DNA of 50,450 bases, taken from Myxococcales bacterium UBA5297 (GTDB lineage Bacteria; Myxococcota; Myxococcia; Myxococcales; UBA5297). Shown here one piece after another: positions 41,897 through 49,592 of this stretch. Both the position numbers and the translations under genes were made by a program. Each line of letters starts with the position of its first letter. Position 1 is the stretch's first letter. The notes beneath the pieces were generated by a model. That model was not told the origin of the DNA, did not search any database, and saw only the letters and a program-made list of their open reading frames with translations. The stretch covers positions 11,917 to 62,366 of the forward strand of contig DHSB01000069.1 of NCBI GenBank assembly GCA_002408385.1. Direction: 5' to 3'.

Positions 41897-42823
41897 GTGA
41901 TTTCCATTGGCGCATTCGTTCGGATCACCGAAGACGTCTTGAGCGACGAGCCCTTGGTCGAGGGGATGGTCGGCAAGGTGGTCGCCGACATCTACGGACA
42001 GGCGGACCTCACCAAGCAGGCGCTCATCGTGGTGGCGGGGGCGCGAAAGCCCTGTCTGGTCATGCTCGACGCGCTCGAGGAGATCAGCGAGTCGGACTAT
42101 GGCGACGAGGCGTCGGAGAGCCGCGAGATGTGGCGCGAGCGCAAGGCGCTCTGGCGCATGCGCAACGGCTCATCGCCGCGCCGTGCCCCCGAGGCCCAAG
42201 CCGACGGGATGGATGAGGACGAGCCGGACGACGGGCCGGCCGTTCTGATGAGTGAGGGTGGGAACAGGCTCGAGGTCGCCGAGGTCGTCCGCCGGGCCGA
42301 AGCGGTGGCGCCGCAGGAGCTGATGGCGATAGCCAACCCGGCGCTCGTCTCCATACTCACCGAATGGTCGGTCGGCGCGCTCGATGTCCTGGCCGACGAG
42401 CTGCCTGGCTTCTCAAAGCTCTCCTACGCGCGCGCCCGCCGAGTCCGCTCGGACCACATCGAGCGGTGGCTCTGGGAGGGCGTCAGGCTCTATCTGGGGT
42501 TGCGCTCGTTTCATCCGATGCTGCCGCCGCTGGGACCGGCCTCCTCACGGACTGCAATACGCGCGCTATTCGAGCGCATCGACGAGGGGGACGCGGCGCG
42601 CCGCTTGTCCGAGTTTTGCCTCGACGTAAGCGCGGTCAAGGACGCGCTCGGGCTGATGGCCTCCCATTGGCTCAGCGAGGCGCTCTCGTCCTTCGGGCGC
42701 GGACTGAAGGAGGGCGAGCGGCCCTACGAGGAGCTCGCGCAGTACATCCTCCAGTTGCACATCGTCGGGTTCCAGGTCGGGTTCTGCTCCGATTCTGCGA
42801 ATCACGGCATTCCCGCGAACTAG
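41897..42823 (+). CDS. Unknown protein with acidic middle and helical C-terminal domain
   Basis: A 308-residue soluble protein. Residues 1-60 form a compact, beta-rich start (VISIGAFVRITEDVLSDEPL..., QALIVVAGARKPCLVML). Residues about 65-120 are acidic and disordered (ESDYGDEASES, DEDEPDDGP). The last 180 residues are mostly helical (NPALVSILTEWSVGALDVLA, RSDHIERWLWEGVRLYLG). No motif is recognised. The start is GTG; no other start codon with a ribosome binding site is near. It could be a lineage-specific protein. Confidence 0.65.
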   Translation: MISIGAFVRITEDVLSDEPLVEGMVGKVVADIYGQADLTKQALIVVAGARKPCLVMLDALEEISESDYGDEASESREMWRERKALWRMRNGSSPRRAPEAQADGMDEDEPDDGPAVLMSEGGNRLEVAEVVRRAEAVAPQELMAIANPALVSILTEWSVGALDVLADELPGFSKLSYARARRVRSDHIERWLWEGVRLYLGLRSFHPMLPPLGPASSRTAIRALFERIDEGDAARRLSEFCLDVSAVKDALGLMASHWLSEALSSFGRGLKEGERPYEELAQYILQLHIVGFQVGFCSDSANHGIPAN

Positions 42824-42998
42824 CGCGCAGGCGGCAACCCGCCAGCCCGCCGCCAAGCCGCCGCAGGCTTGAGGGGATTTCGATCCCGGCACCTCCCGCG
42901 GCGCGTCTTCCCCGCGCTCCAAAGAGCGAGTAGCCGCGGCCTCTTTTCCAAATCGGGCTCGCACGCGGAAACCCTGCACGTGAGCGGGAGGTCTACCG

Positions 42999-43148
42999 AT
43001 GGCGATGGCAGGGAAGAAGCAGGGAAAGGCGCGCAAGCTCAAGGGCGTGTCACGCCCGGCAGGCGAACAGAGCATCGAGTCCGAGCGCTATTTCCAGATA
43101 GCCAAGGCCATCCGGCGTATGCAGCCGGGTTACTGCGTGCGTGCCTGA
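42999..43148 (+). CDS. 49-residue basic protein
   Basis: A short gene with GGGAGG eight bases before ATG 42999. The product begins MAMAGKKQGKARKLKGV and ends with a helix-like RYFQIAKAIRRMQPGYCVRA. The basic head suggests nucleic-acid binding or a charge-based anchor. It overlaps the 3' end of the convergent CPBP protease gene by 19 bases. Its ribosome site and base bias support it, but no family is recognised. Confidence 0.5.
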   Translation: MAMAGKKQGKARKLKGVSRPAGEQSIESERYFQIAKAIRRMQPGYCVRA

Positions 43149-44023
43149 TCACCGGGCGACTCCGACGCGCGCCAGCGCGTGTATCCGCAGAGCAGGCCAG
43201 CGCTGGCCGCTGCAAGCGCCAAGAGGGCGAGCAGGCTTGCTTCGGGCCCGAAGTCGCCGCCGGTGAGCCACTCGGGGCCGGCGAGCCGCAGGTGCAACAC
43301 CGCCCCCTCGCGTCGAAGCCCGGAAACCGGTTGGCCGAGCAGCACTCCTTCCGACAGGTTGAATGCGGCGTGAGCACCTATCGCCGCCCAGAGCGAGTCG
43401 AAGTAGAGCCGCACGCTCGCCAGGAAGAGGCCCGCGAGGATCAGGTTGGCCAGTGCCAGGACCGAGAAGCTGGGGTTGAAGGCGTGCAGGGCGCCGAAGA
43501 ACGCCGAGGTCAACGCCACCGCGCCGGGCAGCCGCAGAAAGCTGCGCGAAAGCGCATAGAAAAGATACCCGCGCGCGAACACCTCCTCGGAGAGGCCAGG
43601 CAGGCCCAAGGCGAGGGCGGGGAGCAACTGGGGTGGCGCGCCCTGTGTGAGCGAGACGCTTCCGCCGAGGGCCACTGCTGCGACGACGAACGCGGGGACC
43701 AGCGCGCCGAGCCCCACGGCGAGCAAGAGCCCCCAAGCTTTGCCGCGCACAGCGCGAAAGCCGCTCCGCGACAGCGGCTCGTGGTCGAACCGGCGAGCCA
43801 GCGCCACGTTCGCGAGCAGGAACGCCACAAGCTGCACGAGCTGTATCGACACATAGAAGCCCCACCAGCTCTCGCTCGCCGACGCTGGCTGCAATCCGGT
43901 GGCGATGGCGAGCCAGGCGAAAAGCTGGATGAGGCCCAGGTCAATCAGAACGAACAGGAGCGCGGCCCACAGTCCGCGCAGGCGGCCCTGCGGATCGCGA
44001 AAGGCTCTGTGAAGGCGGCTCAC
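43130..44023 (-). CDS. CPBP-family intramembrane metalloprotease
   Basis: A 297-residue polytopic protein of the CPBP/Abi (CAAX protease-like) family. All three motifs are present: S-E-E-V-F-A-R-G (Glu pair and Arg), F-G-A-L-H-A-F-N (His) and G-A-H-A-A-F-N (His and Asn). About eight hydrophobic helices surround them. Members process prenylated or membrane proteins, and some protect against bacteriocins; the target here is unknown. The start is GTG with TACCGT eight bases upstream and no ribosome binding site. Confidence 0.9.
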   Translation of the reverse strand: MSRLHRAFRDPQGRLRGLWAALLFVLIDLGLIQLFAWLAIATGLQPASASESWWGFYVSIQLVQLVAFLLANVALARRFDHEPLSRSGFRAVRGKAWGLLLAVGLGALVPAFVVAAVALGGSVSLTQGAPPQLLPALALGLPGLSEEVFARGYLFYALSRSFLRLPGAVALTSAFFGALHAFNPSFSVLALANLILAGLFLASVRLYFDSLWAAIGAHAAFNLSEGVLLGQPVSGLRREGAVLHLRLAGPEWLTGGDFGPEASLLALLALAAASAGLLCGYTRWRASESPGDQARTQ

Positions 44024-44031
44024 GGTCAGAA

Positions 44032-44037
44032 ACGGTA
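44032..44037 (-). promoter_or_regulatory. Possible -10 box next to the CPBP gene start
   Basis: On the minus strand TACCGT is followed by TTCTGACC and the GTG start, the same layout as at 32066 and 41885. A weak GGTGAA lies 17 bases further upstream. Confidence 0.35.
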
Positions 44038-44261
44038 GGGGCGCGCGCGGGAGTTCACCAGCGCGTCGATGCTCGCAAGAGCCGCATCCGCTCGATTCAA
44101 GGCGACAGCCTCGGGCGGCCCTGCGGACGAACCCCCGGTGACCTCGCGCGAAGCTGGCGGCGCCGCGAATCGCTTGCGTGACGCTGCTCGCTCAAGAGGT
44201 GTCGGGAAATCTCCTCAAGACTCGGCCCTCCCCCTCCGGTCACCGTCTCAGCGAAATTCGA

Positions 44262-44400
44262 GAGGCCCGAGCGTAGGCCGAGCCTGCGAGGCCGCAAGTC
44301 AAGGGGCCCTTCGACTCCGCTCCCGCCGCTCGCGCGTCGGCAGCTACGCTCAGAAGGAGCGGAACCGGAGGGAGTCGCAATACGGTTTACTCGACGCCTC
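44262..44400. repeat. Dispersed intergenic repeat, family A, copy 2
   Basis: It matches 1-120, with CTTCGACTCCGCTCCCGCCG, then CTCGCGCGTCGGCAGCT, then CGCTCAG..GAGCGGAAC and GGAGTCG in the same order and spacing. Confidence 0.75.
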
Positions 44401-44486
44401 TTCAGCACCGGAAGGCGCTTCAGGCTCCCCTGAGCAAGACCAAGAGTTGAATAGCGAACGACTCACACATTTCGGCGATTTGCAGG

Positions 44487-44516
44487 TTCGACAGCCCGCG
44501 AGCGCGTCTCTAGATT
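44487..44516 (+). promoter_or_regulatory. Predicted promoter of the cold-shock gene
   Basis: TTCGAC (44487-44492), an 18-base spacer and TAGATT (44511-44516) precede the ATG by 73 bases, leaving a leader of about 65 bases. Confidence 0.45.
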
Positions 44517-44589
44517 CGCCTGCGTCCTTGCCAAGGTGGCAGGTACCGCCCGGCAACTCAGCGCCGGTCGAGCTTCCAAGAGAGGGAAC

Positions 44590-44799
44590 ATGGCAACTGG
44601 TACCGTCAAGTGGTTCAACGATGCGAAGGGCTTTGGCTTCATCATCCAGGACGGCGGCGGTGACGACGTCTTCTGTCACCACACGGCCATCCAGGCGGAC
44701 GGATTTCGCACGCTCGCCGAGGGGCAGAGGGTCGAGTTCGAGGTCGTCCAGAGCCCGAAGGGACTGCAGGCCTCGAAGGTGAGGACGGTGGGCGCCTGA
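44590..44799 (+). CDS. Cold-shock domain protein
   Basis: A 69-residue single cold-shock domain that binds single-stranded RNA or DNA and acts as an RNA chaperone. RNP1 is K-G-F-G-F-I and RNP2 is D-V-F-C-H-H, where Cys replaces the usual Val. [16 protein letters not shown] is the family start. GAGAGGG precedes the ATG and a good terminator follows, so it is a single-gene unit. Confidence 0.96.
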   Translation: MATGTVKWFNDAKGFGFIIQDGGGDDVFCHHTAIQADGFRTLAEGQRVEFEVVQSPKGLQASKVRTVGA

Positions 44800-44822
44800 C
44801 CGCGAAACCCCTGGCAGCCAGA

Positions 44823-44859
44823 GCCCGGTCTCCGTGAGGGGGCCGGGCTTTCTTTATTC
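44823..44859 (+). terminator. Rho-independent terminator of the cold-shock gene
   Basis: AGCCCGG pairs with CCGGGCT (44823-44850), followed by TTCTTTATT. It begins 24 bases after the stop codon. Confidence 0.85.
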
Positions 44860-45626
44860 CCCTGTGCGTCCGTCCACCGACCGGCCGTCGAATGCTTCCG
44901 GGCGGTCCGGATGCACAGGGGTCGAAAGCGGGCGGCTGCCCGCGCGAGGACTGAAGACCCGTCGAGAAATCCTTCGGAAGCCTCGCTTCAGCGCCTCTTC
45001 TTCATGCGCACACGCAGGCCGCCGAGACGGCGGCGGTCGTACGCCTCGCGCGATACGCCGCAGAGGATTTCCCAACACCCTCTTGCCCCCGCGCCGACTC
45101 TGATGAAATCCGGGCAGGCGCGGAGGGCGCTTCCGGACTCGAGCACGCCAAGAGGCTCGCCCTCCCGCCCGCTTCTCCGGCGCGGGTCAGGCCCAAAGGG
45201 CGCGGCGCCGCCGGGCATTCGCCAATTCGTCGACGGCCGCCACGTGGCTGTCGCAATCAGCGGCCAGCCACCCTGAGGCTTCATGGGCCGGATGCTCCCG
45301 CGCGTGGTCCCCCTCTCTCGAGAGGCGTCTTCGCGAGCGCGCCGATACCCGAGCGCGCGTAGCACGGAAGGGGCGTGCTCGGTCGGCGGCGCCGACCAAG
45401 CGGCGCTGTGCGTCCGCGACCGGGAGCAGGCCAAGTGCCTGGCCGCCCGGTAGACGGGCTTTGTTGGCCGCGGCAGGAGGAGCGCCCCACGCTGCATCAG
45501 GTCGGGGCAGGGCAGCATGGTCTTCCCCCGGCCCCGTAGCGATGCGTCCTTCGGTGCGGGCGGGGACCCTTGCCGCGCGGTCTTCTCGAACGCCAACTTT
45601 GTCGAAAAGGAGGCAGCACTGGCCCG
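44860..45626. other. 767-base gap with a long inverted repeat and a family D repeat
   Basis: CCCCTGTGC (44860-44868) pairs perfectly with GCACAGGGG (44913-44921) around 44 bases, directly after the cold-shock terminator. A family D copy (about 44990-45065; CGCAGGCCGCCGAGACGGCG) matches 32680-32750 and contains a GCCGCC..GGCGGC stem. The rest (45070-45600) has open but low-bias frames, and no gene is supported. Confidence 0.5.
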
Positions 45627-46430
45627 ATGGACAGCCTGCGCGTCGTAACCCTGAACATCTGGAATGATCGCGAGCAGCCGGCTCGTCGGCTGGAGCTTAT
45701 CGCCGAGGGCCTGTTTGCGCTCGAGCTCGATCTGATTGGACTCCAGGAGGTGCGCGAAGGACGAGAGCTTGCCCAGGCGACGGTGCTCGCCCACAGGCTC
45801 GAGATGGAATTTGTCTTCGATCCGGTCGACATCCACTCGGCCAACGGCCCGGTGGGAAACGCCATCCTGAGCCGCTATCCGATCGAGAAGGTCGAGCGGT
45901 ACGCCTTGCCCAGCCCGCCGGGCGATCCGCGCCGTGCGGTCCAGGTGTTGGTGCGCACGCCGGCCGGCGAGGTCCAGTTCACCTGCTGCCACCTGAGCTG
46001 GGAGCCGCACTTGGCCCCGATGCGCGAGCGCCAGGTCCTCGCGCTCGACGAGTTGACGCGTGGTCCGCCGGAGACTCACTCGCTCCTCGTCGGTGACTTC
46101 AACACCTCGCCCGACTCGAAAGCGATCCGCTTCCTGACCGGGCTCGATTCTCTCGAGGGGCGCGGCACCTTCTTCCGGGACACCTTCGCAAGACGCCATC
46201 GCCATGAGGATGGATTCACCTGGTCGAGCAGGAATCCTTTCGCGGTGCGGTGGATTGAGCAGAACCGCCGCATCGACTACGTCTTCGTGCGCGGCCCCCC
46301 CACCGCGCAGGGCGAGCGCATCGTCGAGGAGGCGCGCGTCGTCCTCGATCAGCCGGGCGCGGACGGTTGCTGGCCTTCGGACCACTTCGGAGTGTTTGCC
46401 GCCACCAGAATGCGGCCCAAGGCGAGCTGA
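45627..46430 (+). CDS. Endonuclease/exonuclease/phosphatase-family protein
   Basis: A 267-residue protein of the EEP fold, which uses Mg to cut phosphodiester or phosphomonoester bonds. The motifs run in order: TLNIWN, GLQEVREG (Glu), CCHLSWEP (His), V-G-D-F-N-T-S-P-D-S (Asp/Asn), RIDYVFVRG and WPSDHFGVFA (final Asp-His). Substrates range from DNA to lipids, sugars and inositol phosphates. There is no signal peptide, so it is probably cytoplasmic. AAGGAGG lies 14 bases before the ATG, slightly far. Confidence 0.92.
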   Translation: MDSLRVVTLNIWNDREQPARRLELIAEGLFALELDLIGLQEVREGRELAQATVLAHRLEMEFVFDPVDIHSANGPVGNAILSRYPIEKVERYALPSPPGDPRRAVQVLVRTPAGEVQFTCCHLSWEPHLAPMRERQVLALDELTRGPPETHSLLVGDFNTSPDSKAIRFLTGLDSLEGRGTFFRDTFARRHRHEDGFTWSSRNPFAVRWIEQNRRIDYVFVRGPPTAQGERIVEEARVVLDQPGADGCWPSDHFGVFAATRMRPKAS

Positions 46431-46644
46431 GCGTTACCACAGGCAGTGAACGCCCTTGGACCTGCGACCGGAGGCGCACTTCGGAAATCACCATTCCAGA
46501 CCACTGGTGCGCGGTCGCTTCGAATGCAAGAAGTGTCGACCAGCGTTCAAATGCGCTTTGAATCGCTCGGACCGTGGTCTAGCATGGTGCGCCGCGTCAA
46601 CCTCGGCCGCCAATACAGCCGGTACTTGTTCCGGGGGTCAGCCC

Positions 46645-47256
46645 TTGAAGCCTGCGAAGACCACCAACGCCCCGCGAATCTACACCACTTATGACATCGG
46701 TCGGATGACCGGCACCGACCCGACCACGGTCCACAAGTGGATCGACAAGGGCTTGCTGCGCGGCTATCGGACCCCGGGCGGACACAGGCGGGTTCGAGCC
46801 GAGGACCTGCGCAGTTTCCTGGTGGCCCATCGCATACCGATTCCAAAGGAGTTGGGCGGCGCGGATTCGTTGCGGGTGATGGTCGTCGATGGCGACGGCG
46901 AAGCGCTCAAGGCCCTCGCCAAGGCGGTGAAGCGGTTGCGCCCGAGCTGGGAGATTGCCTCACTGGGCAGCGGAGTCGAGGCGCTGTTGCAGATACCGAA
47001 CGCGACCCCTGACGTCATCGTCCTCAACCTGCCGCTGGGCGATGCGGACGGGCTTTCTATCTGCAGGCACCTGCAGACGCGGCCCGAGACCTCGAACATC
47101 AAGGTGCTGACGGCTTGTGACAAGCACTCGGCGGAGCTGGAGACGACGGCCGCTTCGGCGGGCGCGCACGGCTGCGTGAAGAGACCTTTGAGCGGCCCGG
47201 AGGCCGTCGAGGCGATTGAGCTGGCGGCAGGAATTCGTCCGCAGCCCGTTGCCTGA
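46645..47256 (+). CDS. MerR-type DNA-binding protein with a pseudo-receiver domain
   Basis: A 203-residue regulator. Residues 11-70 form a MerR/excisionase-type winged helix ([36 protein letters not shown]). Residues 75-200 form a receiver-like domain, but the phospho-acceptor position is Asn128 ([11 protein letters not shown]) instead of Asp, and the first acidic pair is D82-G83. Thr156 and Lys179 remain. It therefore probably works without phosphorylation. Similarity begins after TTG 46645, which GGGGGTCA precedes. The ATG further upstream in frame gives an unrelated extension. Confidence 0.85.
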   Translation: MKPAKTTNAPRIYTTYDIGRMTGTDPTTVHKWIDKGLLRGYRTPGGHRRVRAEDLRSFLVAHRIPIPKELGGADSLRVMVVDGDGEALKALAKAVKRLRPSWEIASLGSGVEALLQIPNATPDVIVLNLPLGDADGLSICRHLQTRPETSNIKVLTACDKHSAELETTAASAGAHGCVKRPLSGPEAVEAIELAAGIRPQPVA

Positions 47257-47274
47257 AGAGGTGTCGAAGGCTCC

Positions 47275-47440
47275 GTCGACAGCCCGGGCTTTTCCCGGAA
47301 CCCAAGCGATCGGTCGCAGGGCGCATGGCAATGCGCCCGTCGACGTTCAGGCAGATGCGCGGGCGATCTTGGCGGCCGGCACGAAGGCGGCCCTGCGGAA
47401 GGAATCTGAGCGATCGCTCGCAAGTTGGTAGGGATCCATC
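47275..47440. repeat. Dispersed intergenic repeat, family B, copy 3
   Basis: AAGCGATCGGTCGCAGGG and the hairpin GCGCATGGCAATGCGC (47321-47336) are followed by CCCGTCGACG..GGCAGATGCG. Then comes GGCGGCCGGCACGAAGGCGG. The order differs from copy 2 but the blocks are the same. It lies between the MerR gene and queF. Confidence 0.72.
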
Positions 47441-47483
47441 GGCAATCTGCCCGTCGGGGAACCGGCTTGCGCGATGGCTGGGG

Positions 47484-47511
47484 GGCGGCGTGCTAAGGTG
47501 CCGCCGCTTTT
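47484..47511 (+). promoter_or_regulatory. Hairpin just upstream of queF
   Basis: GGCGGC (47484-47489) pairs with GCCGCC (47500-47505) around GTGCTAAGGT and is followed by GCTTTT, 20 bases before the start codon. It does not fit a preQ1 riboswitch. It may be a weak terminator of upstream transcription, or TAAGGT in its loop may be a -10 box. Confidence 0.35.
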
Positions 47512-47525
47512 CGATTGGAGACTCC

Positions 47526-47894
47526 ATGGCGACGAAGCCCAGCAAGGCCCTGCAGACCTTCGCGAACCCCGCGCCCGACCGCGACTACGAAATCGTCTTC
47601 GACTGCCCCGAGTTCACCTGCCTGTGCCCGATGACCGCACAGCCGGACTTCGCCCACTTTTCGATCACCTATGTTCCCGACAGGCTGTGCGTCGAGCTCA
47701 AGAGCCTCAAGCTGTACTTGTGGTCCTTTCGCGACGAAGGCGCCTTCCACGAGGCGGTCACGAATCGTATCTGCGATGACCTGTTCAAGCTGCTGGCGCC
47801 CCGACGAATCACCGTTGTCGGCAACTTCAACGTCCGCGGCGGCATCGGGACAATCGTGCGCGTGACTCGCGAGAAGAAGCGCCGCGGGCGTTAG
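47526..47894 (+). CDS. queF: NADPH-dependent 7-cyano-7-deazaguanine reductase
   Basis: A 122-residue enzyme of queuosine synthesis that reduces preQ0 to preQ1. It is the short, single-domain form. [16 protein letters not shown] holds the nucleophile Cys34 and the acid Asp41, with an extra Cys32 where many have Ser. [20 protein letters not shown] matches the NADPH/substrate motif E-(S/L)-K-S-x-K-x-Y. No other queuosine gene lies in the window. Confidence 0.96.
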   Translation: MATKPSKALQTFANPAPDRDYEIVFDCPEFTCLCPMTAQPDFAHFSITYVPDRLCVELKSLKLYLWSFRDEGAFHEAVTNRICDDLFKLLAPRRITVVGNFNVRGGIGTIVRVTREKKRRGR

Positions 47895-48184
47895 AGCACG
47901 CTCGCGCGGGGGAGCGAAGCGAGGTGGGCTCGCTTGACACAAAGGCAGACGCCGGTGCCGGGGGGAGGGACGCGAGCGCTGGGATTGAGCTCGAGCCCCA
48001 AAGCGATGCGACGACGCTCGGGGGCTTCAAATAGGCCCCAAGCCCGCTTGACACCGAGGCGCTCCTCTTTGGGCGGGCTGACCTCCGGTCTTCCAAAGCG
48101 GCTGCGATCAGGTGTTCGTCTTATTGCCGTATCGACAAAGGCCGTGCCAGAATTCTCCTCAACGCTCAAACCGTGAGGGTGGGC

Positions 48185-48379
48185 ATGGTGGACGTGACCA
48201 GGGTCGAGATTGAGATGGACGAGGTCGGCTGGGTTCTGCGGGTAATCAACCCCGGCATGCGCCCTCAAGAGTATCGGTGCGCCAGCAAGGAGCAGGCGCA
48301 GTCGCTCGCGGAAGTCATGACCGGGGCCAAGGTCGCCAACAGCTTGCCTCGGACGGCGGCCAAGCCACCCGGAAAGTAG
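48185..48379 (+). CDS. Small conserved-looking protein of unknown function
   Basis: A 64-residue soluble protein (MVDVTRVEIEMDEVGWVLRV..., YRCASKEQAQSLAEVM). It reads as three beta strands then a helix, with a basic tail. GAGGGTGG lies just upstream of ATG 48185; a GTG twelve bases earlier is an alternative. No motif is known. The 290-base gap before it (47895-48184) has two TTGACAC pieces (47935, 48048) but no other clear element. Confidence 0.6.
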   Translation: MVDVTRVEIEMDEVGWVLRVINPGMRPQEYRCASKEQAQSLAEVMTGAKVANSLPRTAAKPPGK

Positions 48380-48497
48380 CTTCTGGTCGGACGCGGTCTG
48401 GGCAAGCCGGCCTTGCTTGGCGGAGGCTCGGGTGGGCGCAGTCTGCCGGCGAAGGCCCGCGCCTGCTGCGCGGGGGCCTTGCGCACGACTCGATCCG

Positions 48498-48779
48498 TCA
48501 GACCTTTTCGAAGGTCGTGCAGTCGGCGTGGTTCGAGTGCGGCGAGACGTGGATGCCCTGAGCACTGCAGAGCAGGTCCTTGTTCCACCGGCAGTCGCGC
48601 ACGTGGCAGGCGCCGACCATAGACCCTTCGCGGCGTCCGATGTGCCGGCTCTCGGTCGTAAACGTGTCGCACTCGGGATGAGGGCCGCCCACGTTGATGG
48701 CAGGAGCGTGGCAGTTGTTGTTGCGATTGAAGAAACAGGTGGTGGCGTCGCAACGAATGACAGGGGGCATGTCGTTCAT
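48498..48779 (-). CDS. DUF1540-like cysteine-rich small protein
   Basis: A 93-residue protein with two copies of a four-cysteine unit (Cys10-15-23-37 and Cys58-63-71-87). The first reads I-R-C-D-A-T-T-C-F-F-N..NCHAPAI..CDTF, the DUF1540 pattern. Spacing suggests one metal ion, likely zinc, per unit. Function is not known. ATG 48779 has an AGAGAG stretch upstream; a second ATG three codons later is possible. It is convergent with the 64-residue gene. Confidence 0.85.
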   Translation of the reverse strand: MNDMPPVIRCDATTCFFNRNNNCHAPAINVGGPHPECDTFTTESRHIGRREGSMVGACHVRDCRWNKDLLCSAQGIHVSPHSNHADCTTFEKV

Positions 48780-49092
48780 TCGGCTCTCTCTTTCGAAAAG
48801 CCCGGGCAGCTTCGGGCAGCAGGCGCCCAGAAAGTGCGAGTGAGCCGGGGGACGCGCTATCCCTCGAAACGGGGGAGATCTGGCGTGGTCGGAGACGCGC
48901 GGAGAGATGGCGACCACCGACGTCGGGGGTCGGTCGTCCGGCGCCGGGCGGGTCCGCCGCTGCTGCCCATGCCGCTCGCTTGCCAGGTTGGCAAAGAACC
49001 GGCCGCTCAGTGATCACGGAGCACATCGCTCGGGCCGTCAGGCCGGACGCACGGCGCTCGCGCGAGTCACGGAGCAAGCGAAGTGAAAGGCG
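48780..49092. other. Intergenic gap with no recognised gene
   Basis: Frames are open only as arginine-rich shadows. No repeat shared with the other gaps and no clear promoter is seen. Confidence 0.35.
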
Positions 49093-49494
49093 CTAAAGCC
49101 CGAGGTCCGGCATCCGCTGCAGCTTGCCCTCGAGGTCGCAGCAGACGATCTCGATCTGCGCCTTGACCAGCAGCTTGCCGGTCTCCGCGTGCTCGACGCG
49201 CTGATCAAACGTCACGCGAAAAGGTGAAGTCGGGCACATCCGGGAGACGACGACGAGGTCGTCTCCTAAGTGCGCCGGCGCTCTGAAGGTGGCCTGGATG
49301 CTGTAGACCGGGAACATCACTCCGCGCTCGGCCCACTTCACGACCGAGGCCCCAGACTCGGCGAGCGCTTCGGTTCGGGCGCGCTCGAAAAAGCGCAGGT
49401 AGTTGGCGTGGTAGACCACGCCCATGCAATCGGTGTCCTCGTAGTAGACCCGAAGGCGGAATCGGAACTCGGGTTCGTGTTCGGCAACTCGCAT
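49093..49494 (-). CDS. ybgC: YbgC/4HBT-family acyl-CoA thioesterase
   Basis: A 133-residue hotdog-fold enzyme that hydrolyses acyl-CoA. The catalytic block is Y-Y-E-D-T-D-C-M-G-V-V-Y-H-A-N-Y, with Asp22 equivalent to Asp18 of E. coli YbgC, followed by FFERARTEAL. In many bacteria ybgC begins the tol-pal operon; here it follows ettA instead. AGGGG lies upstream of ATG 49494. Confidence 0.9.
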   Translation of the reverse strand: MRVAEHEPEFRFRLRVYYEDTDCMGVVYHANYLRFFERARTEALAESGASVVKWAERGVMFPVYSIQATFRAPAHLGDDLVVVSRMCPTSPFRVTFDQRVEHAETGKLLVKAQIEIVCCDLEGKLQRMPDLGL

Positions 49495-49533
49495 GGAGCC
49501 CCTTGCCCGCAGGGTCGGAGGCAATTGGGCACG

Positions 49534-49578
49534 GGCCTTCGAGCCCCGGGGGCCCAGAGGCTCCGCGGCCCGAAGGCC
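49534..49578. terminator. Inverted repeat between ettA and ybgC
   Basis: GGCCTTCG (49534-49541) pairs with CGAAGGCC (49571-49578) around a GC-rich 29-base loop, 15 bases beyond the ettA stop. It lacks a T-run, so it may be an mRNA-end or attenuating hairpin. Confidence 0.4.
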
Positions 49579-49592
49579 TGAGCCGGAAGGAA

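Larger units (their letters stand above)
44024..44589. other. Divergent gap with family A repeat and the cold-shock gene leader
   Basis: The left part has AAGAGGTGTCGGGAAATC (near 44190), related to the repeat piece at 32088. A full family A copy runs 44262-44400, and CGACGCCTCTTCAGC follows. The right part holds the promoter and about 70-base leader of the cold-shock gene. No gene is supported. Confidence 0.6.

Noticed and set aside
47440..47525. preQ1 riboswitch upstream of queF
   Set aside because: The hairpin there lacks the C-rich loop and A-rich tail needed for a preQ1 pseudoknot.
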